From JBDTNK01 sp039933775 (GTDB lineage: Bacteria > Chloroflexota > Limnocylindria > QHBO01): 22,208 nucleotides of DNA. Of this stretch, positions 8,453 to 14,017 are shown one piece after another; position 1 is the first letter of the stretch, and every line of letters starts with the position of its first letter. Location: the NCBI GenBank assembly GCA_039933775.1, contig JBDTNK010000035.1, positions 1-22,208 of the forward strand, in the 5' to 3' direction. Made by a program: the position numbers and the translations under genes. Below the pieces are notes generated by a model. The model had not been told where the DNA came from. It saw only the letters and a list, made by a program, of their open reading frames with translations, and did no database searches.

Positions 8453-9324
8453 GCCCGCGACGCGCTGCCCGGCCCATGCGCGGGGCACGCCAGCGACGAG
8501 GCGGCCAGGCGCGCAAGCCGCGTGCGCCGCTGCGACAGCGCGCCGGCCGCCTCCTTCCTAGCCGCGGGCGCGCGCTCGCGGGGCTGCTGGCGGTCGGGCT
8601 CGTGGCGGGGTTCGTGGTGCTGCTCAACGGTCCGTGGCTGCGGATCAGCGACGTCGAGTGGCACGGGCGGCAGCTCACCGCCGAACGCGATCTTCGCGAC
8701 GAGGCGAGCGCCGTGCAGGGCCAGAATGCGCTGCTCGTCGACTCGGGGGCGTTGCAGCGCCGGATCGAGGCGCTGCCGGGCGTTTCCGGCGCGGACGTTG
8801 ACGTTCGCCTGCCCGGCCGGATCACCGTGACCCTGCGCGAGGAGGCGCCCGCATTCGTCTGGCGCACCTCGGCGGTGCAGCTGGTCGGCGCGGCGAGCGG
8901 CGGAATCATCGGGCAGGTCGCGCGCGACGCCGCGCTGCCCGATGAGCTGGGTGCGCTGCCGTTCATCGATGATCGGCGCCGCGTGAGCCGCGACCTGACG
9001 CTCGGCGACAGCATCGATCCCGGCGCGCTGGGCATCGCCATCGAGCTGGCGCGGATGGATCCCGCCGCCCTCGGATCCACGACCAACGGCCTCACGGTCC
9101 ATATCGACGAGGAGTTCGGCTTCGTCCTCGACTCCGAGCAACCGGCGTGGAGCGCGGCCTTCGGGGTCTACGGCATGGATCCGGAGATGACGCAGGATCC
9201 GGAGAGGCGCATCGAGCGGCAGGTGGCCGGCGTGCGGACACTGTTCAGTGAGCAGTCCGAGGCGGGCATCGGCTGGTTGGATGTTCGGAATCCGGGAAGG
9301 GTATATTGGCGACCGCAGGGGTAG
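8449..9324 (+). CDS. ftsQ: Cell division protein FtsQ/DivIB
   Basis: Bitopic membrane protein of the divisome. The first 41 residues are strongly basic and cytoplasmic (many Arg), followed by a single transmembrane helix at about 42-60 and a POTRA domain beginning with LRISDVEWHGRQLTAERDL. Typical POTRA features follow: NALLVDSGALQRRIEALPGVSGADVDVRLPG and ITVTLREEAPAFVW. The remaining ~170 residues form the beta domain, which is poorly conserved in this family. Start ATG overlaps the ddl stop, with AGGAG at 8436-8440 at good spacing. The position between ddl and sbp/ftsA is the standard one. The 3' end contains a possible promoter for the downstream genes. Confidence 0.9.
   Translation: MSPRRAARPMRGARQRRGGQARKPRAPLRQRAGRLLPSRGRALAGLLAVGLVAGFVVLLNGPWLRISDVEWHGRQLTAERDLRDEASAVQGQNALLVDSGALQRRIEALPGVSGADVDVRLPGRITVTLREEAPAFVWRTSAVQLVGAASGGIIGQVARDAALPDELGALPFIDDRRRVSRDLTLGDSIDPGALGIAIELARMDPAALGSTTNGLTVHIDEEFGFVLDSEQPAWSAAFGVYGMDPEMTQDPERRIERQVAGVRTLFSEQSEAGIGWLDVRNPGRVYWRPQG
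9277..9307 (+). promoter_or_regulatory. Possible promoter for sbp-ftsA-ectC
   Basis: Within the last codons of ftsQ there is TTGGAT (9277-9282) and TATATT (9302-9307) separated by 19 bp. TATATT is rare in such GC-rich DNA and would place transcription start about 75 nt before the sbp ATG. The -35 and the spacing are poor, so this is a weak inference. Confidence 0.35.
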
Positions 9325-9389
9325 GGCGGGCGGTGCCATCGGTCCATCCGTACGAACCCGCCAACGAAACGCCATCGAGGCGCTCCTCC

Positions 9390-9713
9390 ATGTGGCTCCC
9401 ACTCATCGGCCTTGCGCTCGGCGTGGTGCTCGGCCTGGTGCTCGACGTCAACGTCAGCCCGGACCTGGCGCGCTATTCGGCGGTCGGCATCCTGGCCGGG
9501 CTGGACTCGGTGCTGGGCGCCATCCGAGCGGAGCTCGACGGCCATTACGACAACCGCGTCTTCGTCTCGGGCTTCGTCACCAACGCCCTCGTCGCCGTTG
9601 CGCTGACGTTCGTCGGTGATCGACTCGGGATCGACCTGTATCTCGTCGCGCTGTTCGCCTTCGGGCTGCGCATCTTCCAAAACGTGGCGCTCATTCGGCG
9701 ACACTTCCTGTAG
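9390..9713 (+). CDS. sbp: Small basic membrane protein Sbp (DUF1290)
   Basis: A 107-residue, three-helix membrane protein beginning MWLPLIGLALGVVLGLVLD, with conserved AGLDSVLGAIRAELDGHYDNRVFVSGF and the C-terminal block LYLVALFAFGLRIFQNVALIRRHFL. This closely follows my memory of the Bacillus subtilis small basic protein encoded between divIB and ftsA, which also starts MWLP. The biochemical role is unknown; the constant link to ftsQ/ftsA suggests envelope or division function. I chose ATG 9390 because the homology starts exactly there and a GAGG lies at 9377-9380. In-frame TTG 9306 and GTG 9333 would add a polar extension unlike the family. ftsA follows after 45 nt. Confidence 0.88.
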   Translation: MWLPLIGLALGVVLGLVLDVNVSPDLARYSAVGILAGLDSVLGAIRAELDGHYDNRVFVSGFVTNALVAVALTFVGDRLGIDLYLVALFAFGLRIFQNVALIRRHFL

Positions 9714-9758
9714 GCTCGAACACCCCGTCGCGCTCGCGCGGCCGCTCATGGAGGCAAC

Positions 9759-10997
9759 TTGGACAGGGAATCGGTCCTCGTCGGTATCGATGCCGGCACG
9801 ACCAAGGTGACGACGCTCATCGGTGAGGTGAGCCGCACCGGCGACGTGAACATCATCGGCTACGGCATCGCCGAATCGGTCGGGATGAAGAAGGGCATGG
9901 TCGCCAACATCGACCAGACCGTGCATTCGATCGCGTCGAGCGTCGAGAAGGCCGAGCGGCTCTCCGGCTACAAGATCGGATCGGCCTTCGTCGCGGTGGG
10001 TGGCAGCCACATCAGCAGCCAGAACAGCCGTGGCGTGGTGGCCGTCTCGGGGCACAAGCGCGAGGTGAGCCGCGAGGATGTCGCGCGCGCGACCGACGCC
10101 GCCAAGGCGGTCAGCGTGCCCTCGAACCGCGAGATGCTGCACGTCCTGCCGCGTGGCTACATCGTCGACGGCCAGGAGGGAATCAAGGACCCACTGGGCA
10201 TGAGCGCGGTGCGCCTGGAGGTCGAGACGCACATCGTGGCCGGGGCCGCGACGAGCATCCAGAACCTGACCAAGTGCATCACCGGCGCGAACGTCCAGAT
10301 CGACGAGCTGGTCATCAGCTCATTGGCGGCGGCAGAGGCGACGCTGACCGACACCGAGAAGGAGCTCGGCGTGCTGGTCGTCGACATCGGCGGCGGCACG
10401 ACCGACATCGCGATCTTCGTCGACGGAGCGATCTACCACAGCGCCGTGCTGCCGGTGGGTGGCATCAACGTGACGAACGACGTGGCCATCGGTCTGCGCA
10501 CCAGCCTCAACCTGGCCGAGGAGATCAAGAAGAAGCACGGCAGCGCCAACCTGGCCGATATCGCACCCGAGGAGCTGCTCAACGTGGCGGTGCTCGGCGA
10601 GAGTGGCGGCCAGACGATCCAGCGCCGCAAGCTGAGCGAGATCATCGAGGCGCGCATGAGCGAGATCTACAGCCTCATCCGCGAAGAGGTGAAGCGCTCC
10701 GGGCACGCCGGCATGCTTCCGGCGGGCGCGGTGCTGACCGGCGGCGGCGCCCGCCTCGATGGCGCCACCGAGCTCGCGCGCGATGTGCTCGAGATGCCGG
10801 TGCGCATCGGGTCGCCACAGGGCGTGGGCGGGCTGATGGACCAGCTCGGCAACCCCGCCTTCAGCACGCCGATCGGGCTTCTGCTGTGGGGCGCCAACCA
10901 CCTGGGTGCCGAACCGATCAGCTTCGGCAACGGCAGCCCCGCCGGCGCCGGGCTCGGGCGAATCGGCGACTGGGTCCGCGGGCTCTTCCCGGGCTGA
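9759..10997 (+). CDS. ftsA: Cell division protein FtsA
   Basis: Actin-like ATPase that anchors FtsZ filaments to the membrane. The 412 residues show the actin-fold phosphate loops GIDAGTTKVTTLIGE (residues 9-23) and VVDIGGGTTDIAIF, the SHS2/1C subdomain region (VGGSHISSQNSRGVVAVSG, HVLPRGYIVDGQ), and the adenosine motif LTGGGARLDGATELA. The last residues, LGRIGDWVRGLFPG, can form the short amphipathic membrane-targeting helix expected at the end of FtsA. The start is a TTG with GGAGG at 9750-9754 only four bases upstream; no in-frame ATG gives the conserved N-terminus. ectC begins 4 nt after the stop, so ftsA and ectC are very probably cotranscribed. Confidence 0.95.
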   Translation: MDRESVLVGIDAGTTKVTTLIGEVSRTGDVNIIGYGIAESVGMKKGMVANIDQTVHSIASSVEKAERLSGYKIGSAFVAVGGSHISSQNSRGVVAVSGHKREVSREDVARATDAAKAVSVPSNREMLHVLPRGYIVDGQEGIKDPLGMSAVRLEVETHIVAGAATSIQNLTKCITGANVQIDELVISSLAAAEATLTDTEKELGVLVVDIGGGTTDIAIFVDGAIYHSAVLPVGGINVTNDVAIGLRTSLNLAEEIKKKHGSANLADIAPEELLNVAVLGESGGQTIQRRKLSEIIEARMSEIYSLIREEVKRSGHAGMLPAGAVLTGGGARLDGATELARDVLEMPVRIGSPQGVGGLMDQLGNPAFSTPIGLLLWGANHLGAEPISFGNGSPAGAGLGRIGDWVRGLFPG

Positions 10998-11001
10998 GCG
11001 C

Positions 11002-11382
11002 ATGATCATCCGCAGCCTCGACGGCGTCATCGGCACCGATCGCGATCTCGCCGGCGGCGGCTGGCGCAGCCGGCGCCTTCTCCTCGCCGGGGACGGGATG
11101 GGCTACTCGCTGAACGACACCGTGGTGGCGGCCGGCGAGGAGCTGACGCTGGAGTATCGGCACCACCTCGAAGCCTGCTATTGCGTCGAGGGCGAGGCCA
11201 CCGTCACCGACCTCGCGACCGGCGAAGAGCATCGCATCGCGCCGGGGACGCTCTATGCGCTCGACCGCCATGATCGGCATCGGCTGCGGACGGAGCACGG
11301 CGTGCGCCTCGTGTGCGTCTTCAATCCGCCGCTCACCGGCAGCGAGCCGCACGTCGACGGCGGCTATCTGCCCGCGGAGTGA
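11002..11382 (+). CDS. ectC: L-ectoine synthase EctC (solitary, in the dcw cluster)
   Basis: Cupin-fold enzyme that cyclises N-gamma-acetyl-L-2,4-diaminobutyrate to the compatible solute ectoine. The 126 residues align without gaps to the EctC pattern: RSLDGVIGTDRD at the N-terminus, W21 and R25 (GWRSRR), DGMGYSLNDT with T40, YRHHLEACYCVEGE, GTLYALDRHDRH, and VCVFNPPLTG. As I recall the published structures, the iron ligands are Glu57, Tyr85 and His93, and all three are here at the same numbers; the substrate-contacting Thr40, Tyr52, Cys105 and Phe107 are also present. So the active site looks intact. No ectA, ectB or ectD lies in the window, making this an orphan ectC. Base composition is like its neighbours, with no sign of recent insertion. 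It sits 4 nt after ftsA. A different small-molecule substrate is possible. Confidence 0.9.
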   Translation: MIIRSLDGVIGTDRDLAGGGWRSRRLLLAGDGMGYSLNDTVVAAGEELTLEYRHHLEACYCVEGEATVTDLATGEEHRIAPGTLYALDRHDRHRLRTEHGVRLVCVFNPPLTGSEPHVDGGYLPAE

Positions 11383-11405
11383 TGGTCGGGGACAGCTGAG
11401 CGCGG

Positions 11406-11461
11406 CCGTCCACACCGCGCCATCGGTGTTGTGGACAACTCGGCCCTCTGATTGTGGAAAA
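11406..11461 (+). promoter_or_regulatory. Cluster of three DnaA-box-like 9-mers upstream of ftsZ
   Basis: Three sites resembling the DnaA box lie in the ectC-ftsZ gap: CCGTCCACA on + (11406-11414), TTGTCCACA on - (11430-11438) and TTTTCCACA on - (11453-11461). TTGTCCACA is the preferred box of several high-GC bacteria. The first two form an inverted repeat GTCCACA/TGTGGAC with a 15-nt centre. The sites stop just before the predicted ftsZ promoter, which suggests possible control of ftsZ by DnaA or another factor; binding is not shown. Confidence 0.45.
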
Positions 11462-11465
11462 ACCC

Positions 11466-11495
11466 CCGACGCAGGCGGTGCGCGATCGGTAGAAT
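11466..11495 (+). promoter_or_regulatory. Probable ftsZ promoter
   Basis: TAGAAT at 11490-11495 is a good -10 box. CCGACG at 11466-11471, 18 bp upstream, is a weak -35. Transcription would start near 11502, about 50 nt before ftsZ. The 170-bp gap and the dense regulatory-looking sequence support an independent ftsZ promoter. Confidence 0.45.
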
Positions 11496-11500
11496 CGGTC

Positions 11501-11521
11501 AAACCCGCGAGCGCCGGGTTT
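11501..11521 (+). other. Hairpin at the predicted 5' end of ftsZ mRNA
   Basis: AAACCCG (11501-11507) and CGGGTTT (11515-11521) are perfect complements around a 7-nt loop. The hairpin starts almost exactly where transcription from the TAGAAT box would begin, so it could protect the 5' end of the ftsZ mRNA. Its TTT end could also suggest a terminator, but the stem is short. Confidence 0.45.
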
Positions 11522-11552
11522 CCACCTCCATTGCGCAGGAGAACCACCCGCC

Positions 11553-12782
11553 ATGCCGCTCCGGTCTGATTCCGAGAACTTCGCCCTCATCAAGGTCATT
11601 GGTGTCGGTGGCGGTGGCAGCAACGCTGTCAACCGGATGATTCGCGCCGAGATGATGGGCGTCGAGTTCATCAGCGTGAACACCGACGCACAGGCGCTGC
11701 TGCAGAGCGACGCGCCGCACAAGATCCGCATCGGCGACAAGATGACGCGGGGCCTCGGCGCCGGCGCCGACCCGGGCGTCGGGCAGCGCGCCGCGGAGGA
11801 GGACTCCGAGAAGATCTACGAGGCGCTCAAGGACGCCGACATGATCTTCATCACCGCCGGCATGGGCGGCGGCACCGGTTCGGGCGCCGCGCCGGTCATC
11901 GCCGAGATCGCCAAGGACCTCGGCTCGCTGACCGTCGGCGTCGTGACGAAGCCGTTCAGCTTTGAGGGGATGCGTCGCAAGCTCGTCGCCGAGCAGTACA
12001 CCGAGCTGCTCAAGGAGAAGGTCGACACCCTCATCACCATCCCCAACGATCGGCTGCGCGAGGTGGTCGACAAGAAGACCAGCATCGTCGACGCGTTCCG
12101 CGTGGTGGACGACGTCCTGCGCCAGGGCGTGCAGGGCATCAGCGATCTCATCACGGTGCCCGGCCTCATCAACCTCGATTTCGCCGACGTCAAGACGATC
12201 ATGCGCGACGCCGGCAGCTCGATGATGGGCATCGGCATCGGTACCGGCGAGAACCGCGCCGTCGACGCGGCCCGCGCGGCGGTCATGAGTCCGCTGCTGG
12301 AGGTCAACATCCAGGGTGCGCGGGGGATCCTCTTCAACGTCACCGGTGGCAGCGACCTCGGCCTGTTCGAGGTCAATGAGGCGGCCGAGGTGATCAAGGA
12401 GGCGGCCGACGCGGAGGCCAACATCATCTTCGGCACCGTCATCGACGATCGCATGCACGACGAGGTGAAGGTCACCGTCATCGCGACCGGATTCGACGGC
12501 TCGCGCAAGCTGCAGACTGGACGTCGCGAGTCGGGCGGGTTGAAGGAGAGCCTGGACGATCGCAGCCGCGAGATCCTGGCCGAGATCGAGCGCGAGCGCC
12601 AGCAGCAGCAGGCGCTCCAGGATCAGATGCCGGAGCCGTCGCCCTTCGCGCGCACGTCGGAGCCGACCGAGGTGCGCCAGTCGGAGCGCCAGCCGCTTCC
12701 CGTGCGACCTAACCTGGACCGCCCCTCGTACGGCGAGACGGACCTCGACATCCCGAGCTTCCTGCGCCGCAAGAACGACTGA
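11553..12782 (+). CDS. ftsZ: Cell division protein FtsZ
   Basis: Tubulin-like GTPase that polymerises into the Z ring at midcell. The 409 residues begin with a short N-terminal tail, then the GTP-binding domain: IGVGGGGSNAVNRM, NTDAQAL, and the tubulin signature GGGTGSG at residues 105-111, with GVVTKPFSFEG and NDRL after it. The T7 catalytic loop appears as INLDFADVKTIM. A Gln/Glu/Pro-rich unstructured linker runs from about residue 325 to 395. The end, DLDIPSFLRRKND, is the conserved C-terminal peptide that binds FtsA and other partners. Start ATG is supported by AGGAGA at 11537-11542 and by the conserved N-terminus. It has its own upstream regulatory region and a stem-loop after the stop. 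Confidence 0.97.
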   Translation: MPLRSDSENFALIKVIGVGGGGSNAVNRMIRAEMMGVEFISVNTDAQALLQSDAPHKIRIGDKMTRGLGAGADPGVGQRAAEEDSEKIYEALKDADMIFITAGMGGGTGSGAAPVIAEIAKDLGSLTVGVVTKPFSFEGMRRKLVAEQYTELLKEKVDTLITIPNDRLREVVDKKTSIVDAFRVVDDVLRQGVQGISDLITVPGLINLDFADVKTIMRDAGSSMMGIGIGTGENRAVDAARAAVMSPLLEVNIQGARGILFNVTGGSDLGLFEVNEAAEVIKEAADAEANIIFGTVIDDRMHDEVKVTVIATGFDGSRKLQTGRRESGGLKESLDDRSREILAEIERERQQQQALQDQMPEPSPFARTSEPTEVRQSERQPLPVRPNLDRPSYGETDLDIPSFLRRKND

Positions 12783-12826
12783 CCGATGGGCGTGCGCTGC
12801 CCGCGCCTGCCCCGCGAAGACCGATG

Positions 12827-12850
12827 AGCCCCGGCGACGCCGCCGGGGCT
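12827..12850 (+). terminator. Stem-loop terminator candidate after ftsZ
   Basis: A perfect 10-bp stem, AGCCCCGGCG (12827-12836) with CGCCGGGGCT (12841-12850) and a 4-nt loop, lies 45 nt after the ftsZ stop. The following bases are TCGTCGT, so there is only a weak T tract. The stem is strong enough to pause RNA polymerase and to end the dcw transcript; efficiency is uncertain. Confidence 0.7.
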
Positions 12851-12856
12851 TCGTCG

Positions 12857-12862
12857 TAGGAT
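12857..12862 (+). promoter_or_regulatory. -10 box of yggS (leaderless)
   Basis: TAGGAT lies 7 nt before the GTG of yggS, right after the ftsZ terminator stem. That spacing would put the first transcribed base on or next to the start codon. The same arrangement is seen before yggT. Confidence 0.45.
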
Positions 12863-12869
12863 CGAGCAC

Positions 12870-13565
12870 GTGACGATGCCGGCAGCCGATGAGATCGCCG
12901 AGCGCGCCGTGGAGCTGCGCGGCCGCGTCGATGCTGTCGCCGAGCGCGCCGGGCGCGACCCCGCCACGGTCCGCATCCTGGCGGTGACCAAGACCTGGCC
13001 CGTCGAGGTCTGCCGCGCGGCGTTGGCCGCGGGGCTGCCGATGCTCGGCGAGAACCGCGTCCAGGAGGCGGAGGCCAAGGTCGCGGCGCTGCCGGACGCG
13101 GAGTGGCATCTCGTCGGAAGCCTGCAGTCGAACAAGGTGCGCCGTGCCGTCGCCGCCTTCGACGTCATCCATTCGATCGATTCGAATGCGCTCGTGGAGC
13201 GCGTCGAGCGAGCCGCGCACGACGCCCGCCGCCGGCCGCGCATCCTGCTGCAGGTCAACACCACGGCGGAGCCGCAGAAGGGCGGGCTCGTGGCCGGCGA
13301 GGCACTCGCGCCGGCGCTCCTCGCGGCGCTGCGGAACCTCCGCCACGCCCAGCCGGTGGGTCTCATGACGATCGGCCGTGCCGGCGGCGATGCGCACGAG
13401 CCGTTCGCCGCGCTGCGCCGCCTGCGCGACGAGCTGGAGCAGCGCGCCGGGGTGCCGCTGCCCGAGCTGTCGATGGGCATGAGCGCCGACTGGCAGGCCG
13501 CCGTGCGCGAGGGCGCCACCCTGCTGCGCATCGGGACGGCGCTCTTCGGCGGGCGGCCGGCCTGA
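12870..13565 (+). CDS. yggS: YggS/PLPBP family PLP homeostasis protein
   Basis: Soluble, single-domain alanine-racemase-fold protein that binds pyridoxal phosphate and buffers its supply; no enzymatic activity is known. Visible motifs: ILAVTKTWP with the PLP lysine at residue 41, LGENRVQEAEAKV, EWHLVGSLQSNKVR, IHSIDSNALVERV, LLQVNTTAEPQKGG, VGLMTIGR, and the signature LSMGMSADWQAAVREGATLLRIGTALFG, in which the phosphate-binding SMGMSADW is complete. Length 231 is normal. The start is GTG 12870, supported by the -10 box 7 nt before it; ATG 12876 two codons later is an alternative. yggS next to yggT just after ftsZ is a widespread arrangement, as in Gram-positive ylm genes. Confidence 0.93.
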   Translation: MTMPAADEIAERAVELRGRVDAVAERAGRDPATVRILAVTKTWPVEVCRAALAAGLPMLGENRVQEAEAKVAALPDAEWHLVGSLQSNKVRRAVAAFDVIHSIDSNALVERVERAAHDARRRPRILLQVNTTAEPQKGGLVAGEALAPALLAALRNLRHAQPVGLMTIGRAGGDAHEPFAALRRLRDELEQRAGVPLPELSMGMSADWQAAVREGATLLRIGTALFGGRPA

Positions 13566-13577
13566 GGCGACCGCACC

Positions 13578-13583
13578 TATACT
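13578..13583 (+). promoter_or_regulatory. -10 box of yggT (leaderless)
   Basis: TATACT ends 7 nt before the GTG start of yggT, with no Shine-Dalgarno in between. It is a near-perfect -10 in GC-rich surroundings, so a leaderless yggT transcript is likely. I see no convincing -35. Confidence 0.55.
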
Positions 13584-13590
13584 GCCCGAC

Positions 13591-13842
13591 GTGCCGGACG
13601 TCCTGAACAACTTTCTTCAGCTGCTCGTCTACGCGCTGTGGGGCCTGCTGATCGTGCGCGTCGTGATCAGCTGGACGTCGCCCGCCGGAGGCGGCGCCTT
13701 CGCGGCGTTCATCTACAGCGCCACCGAACCGATCCTGGCCCCGATCCGGCGCTTCCTGCCGCCGTCGCGTGGCGTCGACTGGTCGCCCCTGGTGGCGATG
13801 CTGCTGATCGGGATCGTGCTGCGCTTCGTGACACGCCTCTGA
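13591..13842 (+). CDS. YggT family membrane protein
   Basis: An 83-residue membrane protein with two hydrophobic helices (NFLQLLVYALWGLLIVRVVIS and SPLVAMLLIGIVLRFV) separated by the family signature FIYSATEPILAPIRRFLPPSRGVDWSPLV. This matches YggT/YlmG-type proteins, single-repeat form. The molecular function is not settled; roles in envelope organisation and osmotic tolerance have been suggested for relatives, and the link to yggS and ftsZ is conserved. The start is GTG, with the -10 box directly before it. It is separated from the tRNA by 70 nt. Confidence 0.88.
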   Translation: MPDVLNNFLQLLVYALWGLLIVRVVISWTSPAGGGAFAAFIYSATEPILAPIRRFLPPSRGVDWSPLVAMLLIGIVLRFVTRL

Positions 13843-13868
13843 CGCGCCGCCGCCGAACTCCGGGGTGT

Positions 13869-13906
13869 TTGTCCACCGAGCGGAGCGGCGGCTATACTGC
13901 CGCTCC
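13869..13906 (+). promoter_or_regulatory. tRNA-Val promoter inside an inverted repeat
   Basis: TATACT (13893-13898) preceded by TTGTCC (13869-13874) at 18 bp forms a reasonable promoter, placing the transcript start about 8 nt before the tRNA. GGAGCGGC (13882-13889) and GCCGCTCC (13899-13906) are perfect inverted repeats with the -10 box in the 9-nt centre. The repeat may be an operator, a cruciform element or a terminator arm for yggT. Confidence 0.55.
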
Positions 13907-13912
13907 CGCGGT

Positions 13913-13989
<77 letters not shown>

Positions 13990-13991
13990 TT

Positions 13992-14010
13992 TCCTTCATC
14001 CTCGAAGGAT
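13992..14010 (+). other. Two alternative short hairpins covering the MFS gene's ribosome site
   Basis: TCCTTC (13992-13997) can pair with GAAGGA (14004-14009), or ATCCT (13998-14002) with AGGAT (14006-14010). Both use the AAGGA (14005-14009) that is the likely ribosome-binding site for the gene at 14018. They could be a simple processing spacer after the tRNA or could damp translation. Confidence 0.3.
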
Positions 14011-14017
14011 CGCCGAC

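Noticed and set aside
9306..9389. TTG start at 9306 giving a longer Sbp protein
   Set aside because: The additional 28 residues are polar and unlike the family, which starts at MWLP; ATG 9390 has a GAGG at a good distance.
11002..11382. ectC as a recent horizontal insertion
   Set aside because: Its codon use and GC content match its neighbours, and it is tightly spaced after ftsA with no repeats or mobile genes nearby. Older transfer cannot be excluded.
11499..13610. A 703-codon open frame on the - strand opposite ftsZ and yggS
   Set aside because: It is a GC-driven shadow of two strongly conserved genes and also spans the terminator stem; its product is compositionally biased.
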